Shown piece by piece: positions 18,033 to 25,939 of a DNA stretch of 64,000 nucleotides (within the stretch, counting starts at the first letter, position 1; every line of letters starts with the position of its first letter). The position numbers were made by a program, and so were the translations under genes. The notes beneath the pieces were generated by a model. The model did not search any database. It had not been told where the DNA came from and saw nothing but the letters and a program-made list of their open reading frames with translations. Source of the DNA: Phyllobacterium calauticae (GTDB taxonomy: Bacteria > Pseudomonadota > Alphaproteobacteria > Rhizobiales > Rhizobiaceae); the NCBI RefSeq assembly GCF_019991125.1, contig NZ_JAGENB010000005.1, positions 310,001-374,000 on the forward strand, in the 5' to 3' direction.

Positions 18033-19097
18033 TCAGCCGCGATTTCCTGCAACGAACGGGCTGAACACCATCAGGCTCAGGATTTCGAACAGCACCTGTG
18101 CGCCCGCATGGGCGGTGTTGGTGGTCGCGTCATATTGCGGTGCCACTTCCACCACGTCGCCGCCCACCAGGTTGATGCCCTTGAGGCCGCGGATCAGTTC
18201 GAGCACTTCGCGGGTGGTCAGGCCGCCCACCTCGGGCGTACCGGTGCCCGGCGCAAAGCTCGGATCGACGCTGTCGATGTCGAACGACAGGTAGGTCGGA
18301 CCGTCGCCGACGATCTTGCGGGCCTTCTCGATGATGGCGGGCATGCCAAGGCCGGTTACCTCTTCCGCATGGATGACGGTCATGCCGGATTCGTACGAGA
18401 ATTCCCACAGATATTCCGCCGAGCCGCGAATGCCGATCTGGACCGTGCGGGTCGGATCGAGGACCCCGTCGAGCACCGCATTGCGGAATGGCCCGCCATG
18501 ATGGAACTTCGTCTGGTCGAAGGCGCCGCCGGTATCGCAATGGGCATCGATGTGGATCATGCCGACCGGACGCTTCTTGCCGACGGCCTTGAGAATCGGA
18601 TGGCTGATCGAATGATCGCCACCGACGGCAAGCGGCACCACGCCGGCGTCGACGATCTGGTTGAACCGGCGCTCGATATCGTCATGGCTCTGTTCCAGCC
18701 GGTAGCGGCTGGCAAAGGGAACGTCGCCGATATCGGCAACGCGCAGGTCAAAAACGGGCGCGCAGCCGAGTACATGATTATAGGGTCCGATGCGTTCGAT
18801 GGTGCGCACGGCGCGCGGACCGAAGCGGGAGCCGGGACGGTTGGTTACGCCAAGGTCCATCGGGACGCCGACAATGGCCACCTGCAGATTGCCGAAATCC
18901 GGTTCGGCGGCGTCGACCGGCATATAGGGCGCGGTGAGGAATGTCGGAATGCCCGCATAGGGTGCAAGCCGCGTGCCGCTCTTGGAGAAAATCTTGTCCG
19001 CAACCTTGCGGAAGGTTGGATCAAACAGCTCGCCGCCATGGCTTTCGCCATATTTGGCCCGAAGATCGCTCAGCTTCTTCTCATCCCATGATGTCAT
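18033..19097 (-). CDS. Ureohydrolase (agmatinase / guanidinobutyrase / guanidinopropionase family)
   Basis: 354 aa binuclear-metal amidinohydrolase that splits urea from a guanidino compound. All metal ligands are present: His162 (GGDHS), Asp185/His187/Asp189 (DAHCD), Asp273/Asp275 (SFDIDSVDP). It is about 35-45 residues longer than the usual 306-319 aa enzymes, the excess being at the N-terminus (about 1-50). The frame is open far upstream, but ATG 19097, with GGGA 8 bases before it, matches the family and leaves room for the divergent lysR promoter. Heads the cluster with two ABC systems, amidase and flavoprotein. Exact substrate (agmatine, 4-guanidinobutyrate, 3-guanidinopropionate, guanidine) is not readable from sequence. 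Confidence 0.86.
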   Translation of the reverse strand: MTSWDEKKLSDLRAKYGESHGGELFDPTFRKVADKIFSKSGTRLAPYAGIPTFLTAPYMPVDAAEPDFGNLQVAIVGVPMDLGVTNRPGSRFGPRAVRTIERIGPYNHVLGCAPVFDLRVADIGDVPFASRYRLEQSHDDIERRFNQIVDAGVVPLAVGGDHSISHPILKAVGKKRPVGMIHIDAHCDTGGAFDQTKFHHGGPFRNAVLDGVLDPTRTVQIGIRGSAEYLWEFSYESGMTVIHAEEVTGLGMPAIIEKARKIVGDGPTYLSFDIDSVDPSFAPGTGTPEVGGLTTREVLELIRGLKGINLVGGDVVEVAPQYDATTNTAHAGAQVLFEILSLMVFSPFVAGNRG

Positions 19098-19267
19098 GAC
19101 ACTATCCCGTTCTCTGAAAGCTCGGGGGAAACGCGGGAGGGATTGCCCTTGCGAGGGTTGTCCGATGTGATCCGCTTCTGTCAGTTCCCCTGGGCTTTTC
19201 GCCTTCGTTGGCCACATTATCGATGCAAAGGCGATGGAAAAGCAATTGACATTGTTGTAGGGATTAG

Positions 19268-19284
19268 TGTGAGAAAATCTCACA
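19268..19284. promoter_or_regulatory. Candidate LysR operator (perfect palindrome)
   Basis: TGTGAGA-AAA-TCTCACA, a perfect 7-bp inverted repeat with a T-N11-A core, located between the divergent ureohydrolase and lysR genes, 37 bases before the lysR ATG. Most likely the binding site of the adjacent LysR protein. Confidence 0.55.
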
Positions 19285-19320
19285 TGACAAATCCGAATTT
19301 GATGTCTATTGGAGTCTCTC

Positions 19321-20367
19321 ATGACGCTTGGCCGGTTGCCTCCATTGAATCCCCTGCGCGCCTTCGAAGCGACGGCGCGGCACGGTTCCGTGACCGCCGC
19401 TGCCCGCGAACTCAACGTGACCCACGGTGCCATCAGCCACCAGATCAAGGCATTGGAAGCAACGCTCGATGTGCAACTGTTCGAGCGCGGTGCCCAGCGG
19501 CTGAAACTGACGGCGCAGGGCGCGCTGCTGCTGCCGACCATTTCCAAGGCATTCGAGGATATTGCGACGGCGACGGCCCTGATGAAACGCCCTACGACCA
19601 AAGGCGAATTGACGGTGACCTGCGTGCCGGCACTACTGTCGCTCTGGCTCATTCCACGCATGAACCAGTTCACCGAACAATATCCCGATATCCGGCTGAC
19701 ACTGATTGCCACCAATGAGGCGCATCATCTCCAGTCGCCGGATGTGGATGTCTGCGTGCTCTACGGCGATGGCAAATGGTCGGACTGCTGGTCGCGTTTG
19801 TGGAGCACGCTGAAGCTTTTTCCGGTGGCCAGCCCGACGCTGCTCAACAGCCGCCCGCTGCGCTCGGTCCGCGACCTGCGCAACCATGTGCTTCTGCATG
19901 GCGATGACGGGCGCGAATGGAACACCTGGCTGGCAGCAGCCGATGCCACGGATCTTGCGCGCGGTGCCCAGCATTTCATGAGCGATGCGCGGCTCTCGAC
20001 GGAGGCTGCGCTTTACGGGCAGGGCGTTTCGCTTGGCGATACGATCACGGCAAGCAACCTGATCGCCAAGGGTGAACTCATCGTTCCTTTCGACCTGACC
20101 GTGCCCGCCAATGACGCATTCCATGTCGCCTGCCGCAACGAGGTGCGCAATGCGCCCATCGTCAAGGTTTTCATCGACTGGTTCTTCGCGTCGCTGGAAA
20201 CCGATACCATCACGGAACCGCAGACCTCGGCCCGCCGGATCATCCGGCGGCGCAATGGCAAGATCAGTGCGCCCGAGCGCGTGGCGGCACCGCCATCCAT
20301 TCCCACAACACGAGCCAAAAGGCCTGAACGCACGCAGAAACGGCGTGCCAAGGCCGATACCCGATAG
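19321..20367 (+). CDS. LysR-family transcriptional regulator (GcvA-like)
   Basis: 348 aa. The N-terminal HTH (LPPLNPLRAFEATARHGSVTAAARELNVTHGAISHQIKALE, residues about 5-45) is the GcvA-type opening; an effector domain follows. The C-terminal 50 residues are Arg/Pro-rich (RRIIRRRNGK ... RAKRPERTQKRR), an extension not usual in the family. ATG 19321 has TTGGAG 6 bases upstream. Divergent from the ureohydrolase operon and 11 bases ahead of the aminotransferase gene, so it probably controls both directions. Confidence 0.88.
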   Translation: MTLGRLPPLNPLRAFEATARHGSVTAAARELNVTHGAISHQIKALEATLDVQLFERGAQRLKLTAQGALLLPTISKAFEDIATATALMKRPTTKGELTVTCVPALLSLWLIPRMNQFTEQYPDIRLTLIATNEAHHLQSPDVDVCVLYGDGKWSDCWSRLWSTLKLFPVASPTLLNSRPLRSVRDLRNHVLLHGDDGREWNTWLAAADATDLARGAQHFMSDARLSTEAALYGQGVSLGDTITASNLIAKGELIVPFDLTVPANDAFHVACRNEVRNAPIVKVFIDWFFASLETDTITEPQTSARRIIRRRNGKISAPERVAAPPSIPTTRAKRPERTQKRRAKADTR

Positions 20368-20378
20368 GACGATCATCC

Positions 20379-21554
20379 ATGACTGCTGCTGTGCTGAACC
20401 CGCTCGTCACCCGCCTGTCTCCCCCGCCTATTCCGGCCGTGCAGGCCTGGGGCCGGGCCTATGCCGGCGGACATGGCCCCTTGATCGACCTGTCGCAGGC
20501 GGTTCCCGGCTATCCGCCACATCCGGACATGCTGCGCTGGTTGGGCGAAGCGGCGTCGTCGGTCGCTTATGCGAATTACGGACCGATCGAGGGCGAGACC
20601 ATCTTGCGCGATGCCTACGCCACGCATGTGTCGGAACTCTATGGCGCTGCAATAAGCGGACATAACATTCACATTACTTCAGGCTGCAATCAGGCCTTCA
20701 TCTGCGCTGCTATGGTCGTGGCGGCGGCGGGCGAGACAGTGCTCGTGAGTGATCCGTTCTATTTCAATCACGAAACCACGCTGTCGATGCTCGGTATCAG
20801 GACAGGTTTTGTTGCCTGCGATGCGGAGAATGGTTTCGTGCCGACGGTGGAGGCGGTGGAAAAGGCGCTGGTGCCGGGTGTGCGTGCCCTGGCGCTGGTC
20901 ACTCCAAACAATCCCACCGGCGCCGTGTACTCACCCGAACGGCTCAAGGCAATTTTCGCGGTCTGCAGGAAACATGGCATCTGGCTGATTCTGGATGAAA
21001 CCTATCGCGACTTTCTCGCCGACGGATCTGGCGCGCCGCATGGTCTTTTCAATGAAAGCGGCTGGGAAGACAATCTGATCCAGCTCTACAGCTTTTCCAA
21101 ATCCTTCTGCATTCCAGGGCACCGGCTGGGAGCAGTGGCAGCGGGGGAAGCGGTTGTCACGGAAATTGCCAAGATCATGGACAATCTGCAGATTTGCGCC
21201 CCCCGCGCACCACAGATTGCCGTAGCCCGCGCGCTTCCCGCATTGAGCGACTGGCGCTCCGCCAACCGGCTGGAAATCGAGACCCGCGCCCAGGCCCTGC
21301 GTGAGACCATGTCCGGTCTTGGCGGCTGGAAGCTCGAAGCCGTCGGTGCCTACTTCGCGTTTGTCCGCCAGCCCTTCCCGGACAAGACCTCGGTCGAAGT
21401 GGCCGAGCAATTGGCCAGACAGGCGGGCATACTGGCCATTCCTGGTGAATATTTCGGCGGCGGACACACGCAGTTCCTGCGCTTTGCCTTTGCCAATGCA
21501 GATGCCGCAACTATTCGGCAGCTGCGCGGCCGCATGGTCGATTTCAGCATCTGA
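20379..21554 (+). CDS. Class I/II PLP-dependent aminotransferase
   Basis: 391 aa fold-type I aminotransferase. Shows GCNQAFICAA (PLP phosphate region), TPNNPTGAVYS, LDETYRDF and the PLP lysine in LYSFSKSFCIPGHRLGA. Follows lysR by 11 bases and is likely co-transcribed. Its link to the ureohydrolase cluster suggests transamination of the amino compound released or imported there (for example arginine to 2-ketoarginine, or a product amino acid), but specificity is not readable. Confidence 0.87.
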   Translation: MTAAVLNPLVTRLSPPPIPAVQAWGRAYAGGHGPLIDLSQAVPGYPPHPDMLRWLGEAASSVAYANYGPIEGETILRDAYATHVSELYGAAISGHNIHITSGCNQAFICAAMVVAAAGETVLVSDPFYFNHETTLSMLGIRTGFVACDAENGFVPTVEAVEKALVPGVRALALVTPNNPTGAVYSPERLKAIFAVCRKHGIWLILDETYRDFLADGSGAPHGLFNESGWEDNLIQLYSFSKSFCIPGHRLGAVAAGEAVVTEIAKIMDNLQICAPRAPQIAVARALPALSDWRSANRLEIETRAQALRETMSGLGGWKLEAVGAYFAFVRQPFPDKTSVEVAEQLARQAGILAIPGEYFGGGHTQFLRFAFANADAATIRQLRGRMVDFSI

Positions 21555-21557
21555 CAG

Positions 21558-21588
21558 CAGGGGCTGGCAACATCGTTGCCAGCCCCTG
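21558..21588. terminator. Strong stem-loop between convergent genes
   Basis: Perfect 14-bp stem (21558-21571 with 21575-21588) and a 3-base ATC loop, between the aminotransferase stop and the ggt stop. No T-run on either side. Position suggests a bidirectional terminator or 3'-end stabiliser. Confidence 0.6.
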
Positions 21589-21592
21589 GGGT

Positions 21593-23338
21593 TCAGTAGC
21601 CCTTTGCTTCGCCTGAGCTGGCGCGGCTGTCGATGGCGCCGTTATAACGCGCGCCGTCACCCTTTTCGATGTCGGAAAGGCTCGCGCCGCCGACGAGGAT
21701 GCCTGCGGCCTGGCCCCAGATCGACCAATCCTTGTCGATCTGAACAGTGTGGCCCATATCGCTCAATACCTTGCGCGTATCTGCCGAGAGGGCATAGGGC
21801 TCCATGTAGACCTTGTCCGGCAGCCACTGATGATGGACGCGCGGCGCATCAATGGCTTCCTGGATGTTCATGCCATGATCGATGACGTTGAGGATCGCTT
21901 CCAGCGTGATGGTGATGATGCGCGAACCGCCGGGGCTGCCGATCACCATGAACGGCTTGCCGTCCTTGGAAATGATCGTCGGGCTCATCGAGGAGAGCGG
22001 CGTCTTCTTCGGCGCGATGGCGTTGGCTTCGCCCTGTACCAGCCCATACAGATTGGGAACGCCGGGCTTGGAGGTGAAGTCGTCCATTTCATTGTTGAGA
22101 AGCACGCCGGTTCCAGGCGCAACGACACCCGCGCCGAAGGAGCCGTTCAACGTATAGGTGACGGCAACCGCATTGCCTTCATCGTCGATGATGGAATAGT
22201 GCGTGGTTTCATGGCTCTCACCGAGGCCTTTCGGCATCAGCTCTTTCGACACACCGGCCTTAAACGGGCTGATCTTCTCGCGAATTTCCTTGGCATAGGC
22301 CTTGTCGAGCAATTTTGAGACTGGATTGTTGACGAAATCCGGGTCACCAAGCGCTGAGTTGCGGTCGATATAGGCGTAGCGCATGGCCTCGACCATGGCA
22401 TGCACGGTTTCGGCGGAGCCGTAGCCGAGATAGGACAGCGGATAGCCTTCGAGCACGTTGAGGATTTCGCAGATGATGACGCCGCCGGAGCTGGGTGGTG
22501 GTGACGACACGATGTCATATCCGCGATAATTGCACTTCACCGGTTCCAGCTCGCGCACCGAATACTGCTCGAAATCCTGCTTGGTCAGAATGCCGCCCTT
22601 GTCCTGGCTGGCTTTCGCAATGGCGTCGGCAGTGGCGCCCTTGTAGAAAGAATCAGGCCCCTTGTCGGAAATGCCGGACAGCGTCGCGGCAAGATCGGTC
22701 TGGACGAGTGTTTCACCAATCGCGTAGGGCTTGCCATCGGGCTTCAGAAAAATTGCTGCAGCAGCCGGATCCTTGGCAAGCCTCTTATTGCCGGCTTTGA
22801 ACGAATTGATATCGCCCTGAACCAACTGGAAACCATCCCGCGCAAGACGGATCGCCGGTCCCAGCAGTTCCTCGCGTTTTTTGGTGCCGTATTTCTCACG
22901 CGCCAGTTCAAATCCCGCAACGGTTCCCGGCACGCCAACCGCCAGATACCCGTCGAGGCTCAAACCTTTGACGATATTGCTCTTGTCATCGAGATACATG
23001 GTTTTGGTGGATGCCAGCGGAGCGCGCTCGCGAAAATCGAGGAAGGTGGTCTTGCCATCCTTGAGGCGGACGGTCATGAATCCGCCACCGCCAATATTGC
23101 CTGCCGTAGGATAAAGCACGGCAAGTGCATAACCGACCGCTACCGCGGCGTCCACGGCATTGCCGCCATTTTTCAGAACGTCAACGCCGACTTCCGTTGC
23201 CAGATGCTGGGCTGACACGACCATGCCATGCTCGGCCTTTGCCGGTTCAGGCGATGCCGCAAAGGCCATGCCGAGAGGGATCGTGCTCAAGGCGAGGGAA
23301 ACGGTGAAAGAAACCACCGTTGTGAAACGGGTCTGCAT
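21593..23338 (-). CDS. ggt: Gamma-glutamyltransferase
   Basis: 581 aa precursor; periplasmic N-terminal nucleophile enzyme that cleaves gamma-glutamyl bonds of glutathione and related compounds and is autoprocessed into two chains. Signal peptide of about 28 residues (ends AFAAS). GNIGGGGFMTVR and the processing site before Thr in HETTHYSIIDDEGNAVAVTYTLNG are clear, as is the substrate-binding GSPGGSRII. Divergent from soxR, with a SoxR-type box in the shared intergenic region oriented well for this promoter. Could serve glutathione recycling or catabolism of gamma-glutamyl amines, given the polyamine-related neighbours. Confidence 0.93.
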   Translation of the reverse strand: MQTRFTTVVSFTVSLALSTIPLGMAFAASPEPAKAEHGMVVSAQHLATEVGVDVLKNGGNAVDAAVAVGYALAVLYPTAGNIGGGGFMTVRLKDGKTTFLDFRERAPLASTKTMYLDDKSNIVKGLSLDGYLAVGVPGTVAGFELAREKYGTKKREELLGPAIRLARDGFQLVQGDINSFKAGNKRLAKDPAAAAIFLKPDGKPYAIGETLVQTDLAATLSGISDKGPDSFYKGATADAIAKASQDKGGILTKQDFEQYSVRELEPVKCNYRGYDIVSSPPPSSGGVIICEILNVLEGYPLSYLGYGSAETVHAMVEAMRYAYIDRNSALGDPDFVNNPVSKLLDKAYAKEIREKISPFKAGVSKELMPKGLGESHETTHYSIIDDEGNAVAVTYTLNGSFGAGVVAPGTGVLLNNEMDDFTSKPGVPNLYGLVQGEANAIAPKKTPLSSMSPTIISKDGKPFMVIGSPGGSRIITITLEAILNVIDHGMNIQEAIDAPRVHHQWLPDKVYMEPYALSADTRKVLSDMGHTVQIDKDWSIWGQAAGILVGGASLSDIEKGDGARYNGAIDSRASSGEAKGY

Positions 23339-23447
23339 ACTTTTCCTCCTGCTGGCAATATTGCGAACGGCTAGAGGAACCTCTCCCGCATGTGATGTCC
23401 AGTATGAAAGCGACTTGTACGCAAGTTTTACAAAGTTTGCGGAGGCC

Positions 23448-23477
23448 GCTATAAACCTGAAGTAATGTTAAGGTATG
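23448..23477 (-). promoter_or_regulatory. Possible ggt promoter spanning the SoxR box
   Basis: On the minus strand CATACC (23477-23472), an 18-base spacer and TATAGC (23453-23448) resemble the SoxR-dependent soxS promoter layout (TTTACC, 19 bases, TATACT), with the dyad lying in the spacer. The leader to the ggt ATG would be about 100 bases. Prediction only. Confidence 0.4.
23455..23474. promoter_or_regulatory. Putative SoxR box
   Basis: A 20-bp dyad with half-sites ACCTGAA and TTAAGGT, matching 15 of 20 bases of the ACCTCAAG...CTTGAGGT SoxR consensus as I recall it. It lies 14 bases before the soxR ATG and between -35 and -10-like elements facing ggt. Confidence 0.6.
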
Positions 23478-23487
23478 GGTTGAGCGG

Positions 23488-23958
23488 ATGACAATCAAAC
23501 CGGGTGAGCGGCACAGGCAGTTGACGGTTGGGGAAGTGGCGGCACGCAGCGGCGTGGCGGTTTCGACGCTGCATTTCTACGAGAGCAAGGGCCTAATCCA
23601 CAGCGAACGCAACCGTGGCAACCAGCGCCGCTACTCGCGCGAGGTTCTGCGGCGTGTTGCCATCATCAAGGTGGCGCAACGGACGGGAATACCACTGGCA
23701 TCGATTGCCGAAGCCCTGTCGACCCTGCCACAGGGACGAGCACCGACGCCCGCGGACTGGCGGCGGCTCTCGGCAGGCTGGAAGGCGGATCTGGATGATC
23801 GGATCAACAAACTGATCGGCCTGCGCGATCAGTTGAACTGCTGTATTGGGTGTGGTTGCCTGTCAATGCAGGAATGCCCCTTGCGCAACCCCTGGGATGA
23901 GCTGTCGGAGCAGGGACCGGGGCCGAGATTGCTCGATCCAGCACCAAGCGCCGATTAA
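23488..23958 (+). CDS. soxR: Redox-sensing MerR-family activator SoxR
   Basis: 156 aa MerR-family protein. HTH at about 12-50 ([26 protein letters not shown]), dimerisation helix, then the [2Fe-2S] ligand set Cys119, Cys122, Cys124, Cys130 in [12 protein letters not shown], with the same numbering as E. coli SoxR. It activates promoters with long spacers when the cluster is oxidised by redox-cycling compounds. No soxS is nearby, as usual outside enterics. Starts at ATG 23488; divergent from ggt. Confidence 0.95.
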   Translation: MTIKPGERHRQLTVGEVAARSGVAVSTLHFYESKGLIHSERNRGNQRRYSREVLRRVAIIKVAQRTGIPLASIAEALSTLPQGRAPTPADWRRLSAGWKADLDDRINKLIGLRDQLNCCIGCGCLSMQECPLRNPWDELSEQGPGPRLLDPAPSAD

Positions 23959-23971
23959 AGCACGGGCCAGG

Positions 23972-23997
23972 CCCCTCTGCCGCACGGGGCAGAGGGG
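23972..23997. terminator. Stem-loop between convergent soxR and dehydrogenase genes
   Basis: Perfect 10-bp GC-rich stem CCCCTCTGCC/GGCAGAGGGG with a 6-base loop, 14 bases after the soxR stop and 20 bases before the convergent stop. No T-run; probably a bidirectional 3'-end structure. Confidence 0.55.
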
Positions 23998-24016
23998 GTG
24001 AACAGCCTTGGGAGGC

Positions 24017-25156
24017 TTATTTCTTCCTCAGCAGGGATTTGGCTTCCTTGATCCCAAGTGCTTCGGGGCGGGTACAGCTGGTCTTGATGTCGATGAACTT
24101 CCTTTCTTCGCCGGAGCGCAGGATCGAAACCATGACATCGACACCGTGCAGCGCCCGGTCGATGGAGCAGCGGATATCGCGGCCCTCGAGAATCGCTGCC
24201 GCCATGTCTGCCAGCCCGGCCGTACGGTAATTGGCCATCATGCCGACGGAATGCTTCTGGTTGGGAATGCCGAACGGATGCGCCCAGCTTTTCAGTGATT
24301 TCGCCTTCTTGCCCGGCTTGGCCAGTTTGACATCGCCGCCGAAGAAATTCGGATCGGGCAGGAACAGCGAGCCATCCGTGCCGTAGAGCTCCATGTTCGG
24401 ATGATGATGCGCCCAGACATCCCAGCTTGCCGACAGGGTGATGGACGCGCCGCTGGCAAATTCAAGCAGGGCCTGAATGGTGGTCGGTGTCGTCACCGCG
24501 ATGGTTTCACCCCGGCGCGGTTCGCTGGTGATGGTGCGGGTCGGTGTAGCCATCGATGTCAGGGCTGCCACCCGCTTCACCGGCCCGATCAGGTTGACCA
24601 GATTGGCGATGTAGTATGGGCCAAGGTCAAGGATCGGGCCGCCGCCCGGACGGAAGAAGAAGTCCGGATTGGGATGCCAGTGCTCCATGCCGTGGCTCAT
24701 GACGTGGGCGGTTCCCGATGTGATCGTGCCGATCTGGCCGTCATCCACCGCTTTGCGTGCCATCTGGTGCGCGCCGCCCAGATAGGTGTCCGGCGCGCAG
24801 CCGGCTTTCAACCCCTTCTTGTTGGCGAGTTTCTGCAACTCAAGGCCATCCTTGAGCGACAGGGTCAGCGGCTTTTCCGAATAGAGATGCTTGCCGGCCG
24901 ACAGGATCTGGTGCGAGACGGCAAAATGCGCGTCCGGCACCGTCAGGTTGACGATAAGGTCGATGTCATCGCTTGCAAGCAGCTTGTCGATGCTGCGTGC
25001 CTCGATGCCGAATTCCTTGGCGCGCGCTTCCGCCGCCTTCTTGTTGAGGTCAGCGACGGCCCGGATTTCGATGCCCTTGAACAGGGGCCCGAGCCTCAGA
25101 TAGGTGGCGGAAATGTTGCCGGCACCGATGATGCCAATACCAAGTGTTTTTGCCAT
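24017..25156 (-). CDS. Gfo/Idh/MocA-family oxidoreductase
   Basis: 379 aa NAD(P)-dependent sugar or cyclitol dehydrogenase. Rossmann motif GIIGAGNISATY at about 7-18, then the conserved SEKPLTLS (near 93-100) and a C-terminal alpha/beta domain with GPYYIANLVNLIGPVKRV. Follows the TIM-barrel isomerase gene in a CUT1 sugar transport operon, so it probably oxidises the imported sugar or a derivative (3-keto-sugar chemistry is common for this pairing). Substrate unknown. Confidence 0.87.
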   Translation of the reverse strand: MAKTLGIGIIGAGNISATYLRLGPLFKGIEIRAVADLNKKAAEARAKEFGIEARSIDKLLASDDIDLIVNLTVPDAHFAVSHQILSAGKHLYSEKPLTLSLKDGLELQKLANKKGLKAGCAPDTYLGGAHQMARKAVDDGQIGTITSGTAHVMSHGMEHWHPNPDFFFRPGGGPILDLGPYYIANLVNLIGPVKRVAALTSMATPTRTITSEPRRGETIAVTTPTTIQALLEFASGASITLSASWDVWAHHHPNMELYGTDGSLFLPDPNFFGGDVKLAKPGKKAKSLKSWAHPFGIPNQKHSVGMMANYRTAGLADMAAAILEGRDIRCSIDRALHGVDVMVSILRSGEERKFIDIKTSCTRPEALGIKEAKSLLRKK

Positions 25157-25170
25157 GATGCTGTCTTTCT

Positions 25171-25917
25171 TCAGAATGCCTTGACCGTGGCGATGGAACG
25201 GCGGGCAAACCGTTCGTCATCCGACGGGTTGTCGTGTTCCATGACGAAATAGCGGGCCGGTGTGCCCTTCAGCGCTGTAAAGAGTGCTTTCCAGTCGACC
25301 GTGCCGTAACCGACATCCGCCCAGCCGTCTTCATTGGTGTTTTCGCCAGCCGGTGCGATGTCCTTGACGTGAACGGCGCTGATGCGGGAGCCGTAATCCC
25401 CGATCCACTGGAACGGGTCCGCGCCGCCGCGGATGATCCAGGCGATGTCCGCCTCCCAGGAAATGCTCGGCGCGGCATCGAGGATAAGCTTCTGCGGGAT
25501 CGAGCCGTCAGGCAGTGCCTTGAACTCGAAATCATGGTTGTGCCAGCCGAAAATATATCCGGCCTTGCTGTAGGTGGCGTGCGCCGCTTCGAGCCGCTTG
25601 CCGAAATCCGACCAGCCGGACGCATCCGAAGGGCGTTGCTCGACTGCCAGATGCGGGCAATAGATTGCCTTCATGCCCAGCGTACCGGCAATGTCGAGCA
25701 CCTTGTTCGGCTCTTTCTCCAGAAGGTCGATGCTGAAATGGCCTGATGCCATGGTGAGGCCATGGGCATCGAGCGCGGAGCGGGTTGCTGCCGCATCCGC
25801 GTAAAGCCCGCCATAGCCTTCCACCTGCGCATAACCATTCTTCTGCAAGATCGGAAGAATTCTATCGAGCGGGGGAAAGTTGCGGGAACTGTAGAGCTGG
25901 TAGGAAAAGTCGGTCAC
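25171..25917 (-). CDS. Sugar phosphate isomerase/epimerase-like TIM-barrel protein
   Basis: 248 aa AP endonuclease 2-type TIM barrel, metal-dependent, in the IolE/xylose-isomerase-like superfamily. Metal or acid residues are visible in HNHDFEF, SWEADIAWI, AVHVKDI and VMEHDNPSD. I start at GTG 25917 because GGAG lies 8 bases upstream and the protein then opens TDFSYQLYSSR; an ATG at 25968 would overlap the ATPase gene. Acts with the adjacent Gfo/Idh/MocA dehydrogenase on a sugar intermediate. Confidence 0.82.
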   Translation of the reverse strand: MTDFSYQLYSSRNFPPLDRILPILQKNGYAQVEGYGGLYADAAATRSALDAHGLTMASGHFSIDLLEKEPNKVLDIAGTLGMKAIYCPHLAVEQRPSDASGWSDFGKRLEAAHATYSKAGYIFGWHNHDFEFKALPDGSIPQKLILDAAPSISWEADIAWIIRGGADPFQWIGDYGSRISAVHVKDIAPAGENTNEDGWADVGYGTVDWKALFTALKGTPARYFVMEHDNPSDDERFARRSIATVKAF

Positions 25918-25939
25918 GGTCAGTACTCCATAAGGTTTG

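Noticed and set aside
21558-21588. Possible attachment site or mobile-element end at the 14-bp perfect hairpin
   Set aside because: No integrase, no second copy seen and a position exactly between convergent stops; a 3'-end structure explains it better.
24017-25917. Reading the sugar dehydrogenase and isomerase as inositol catabolism (IolG/IolE)
   Set aside because: No iolB, iolC or iolD neighbours and a CUT1 transporter rather than an inositol system; the families alone do not prove the substrate.
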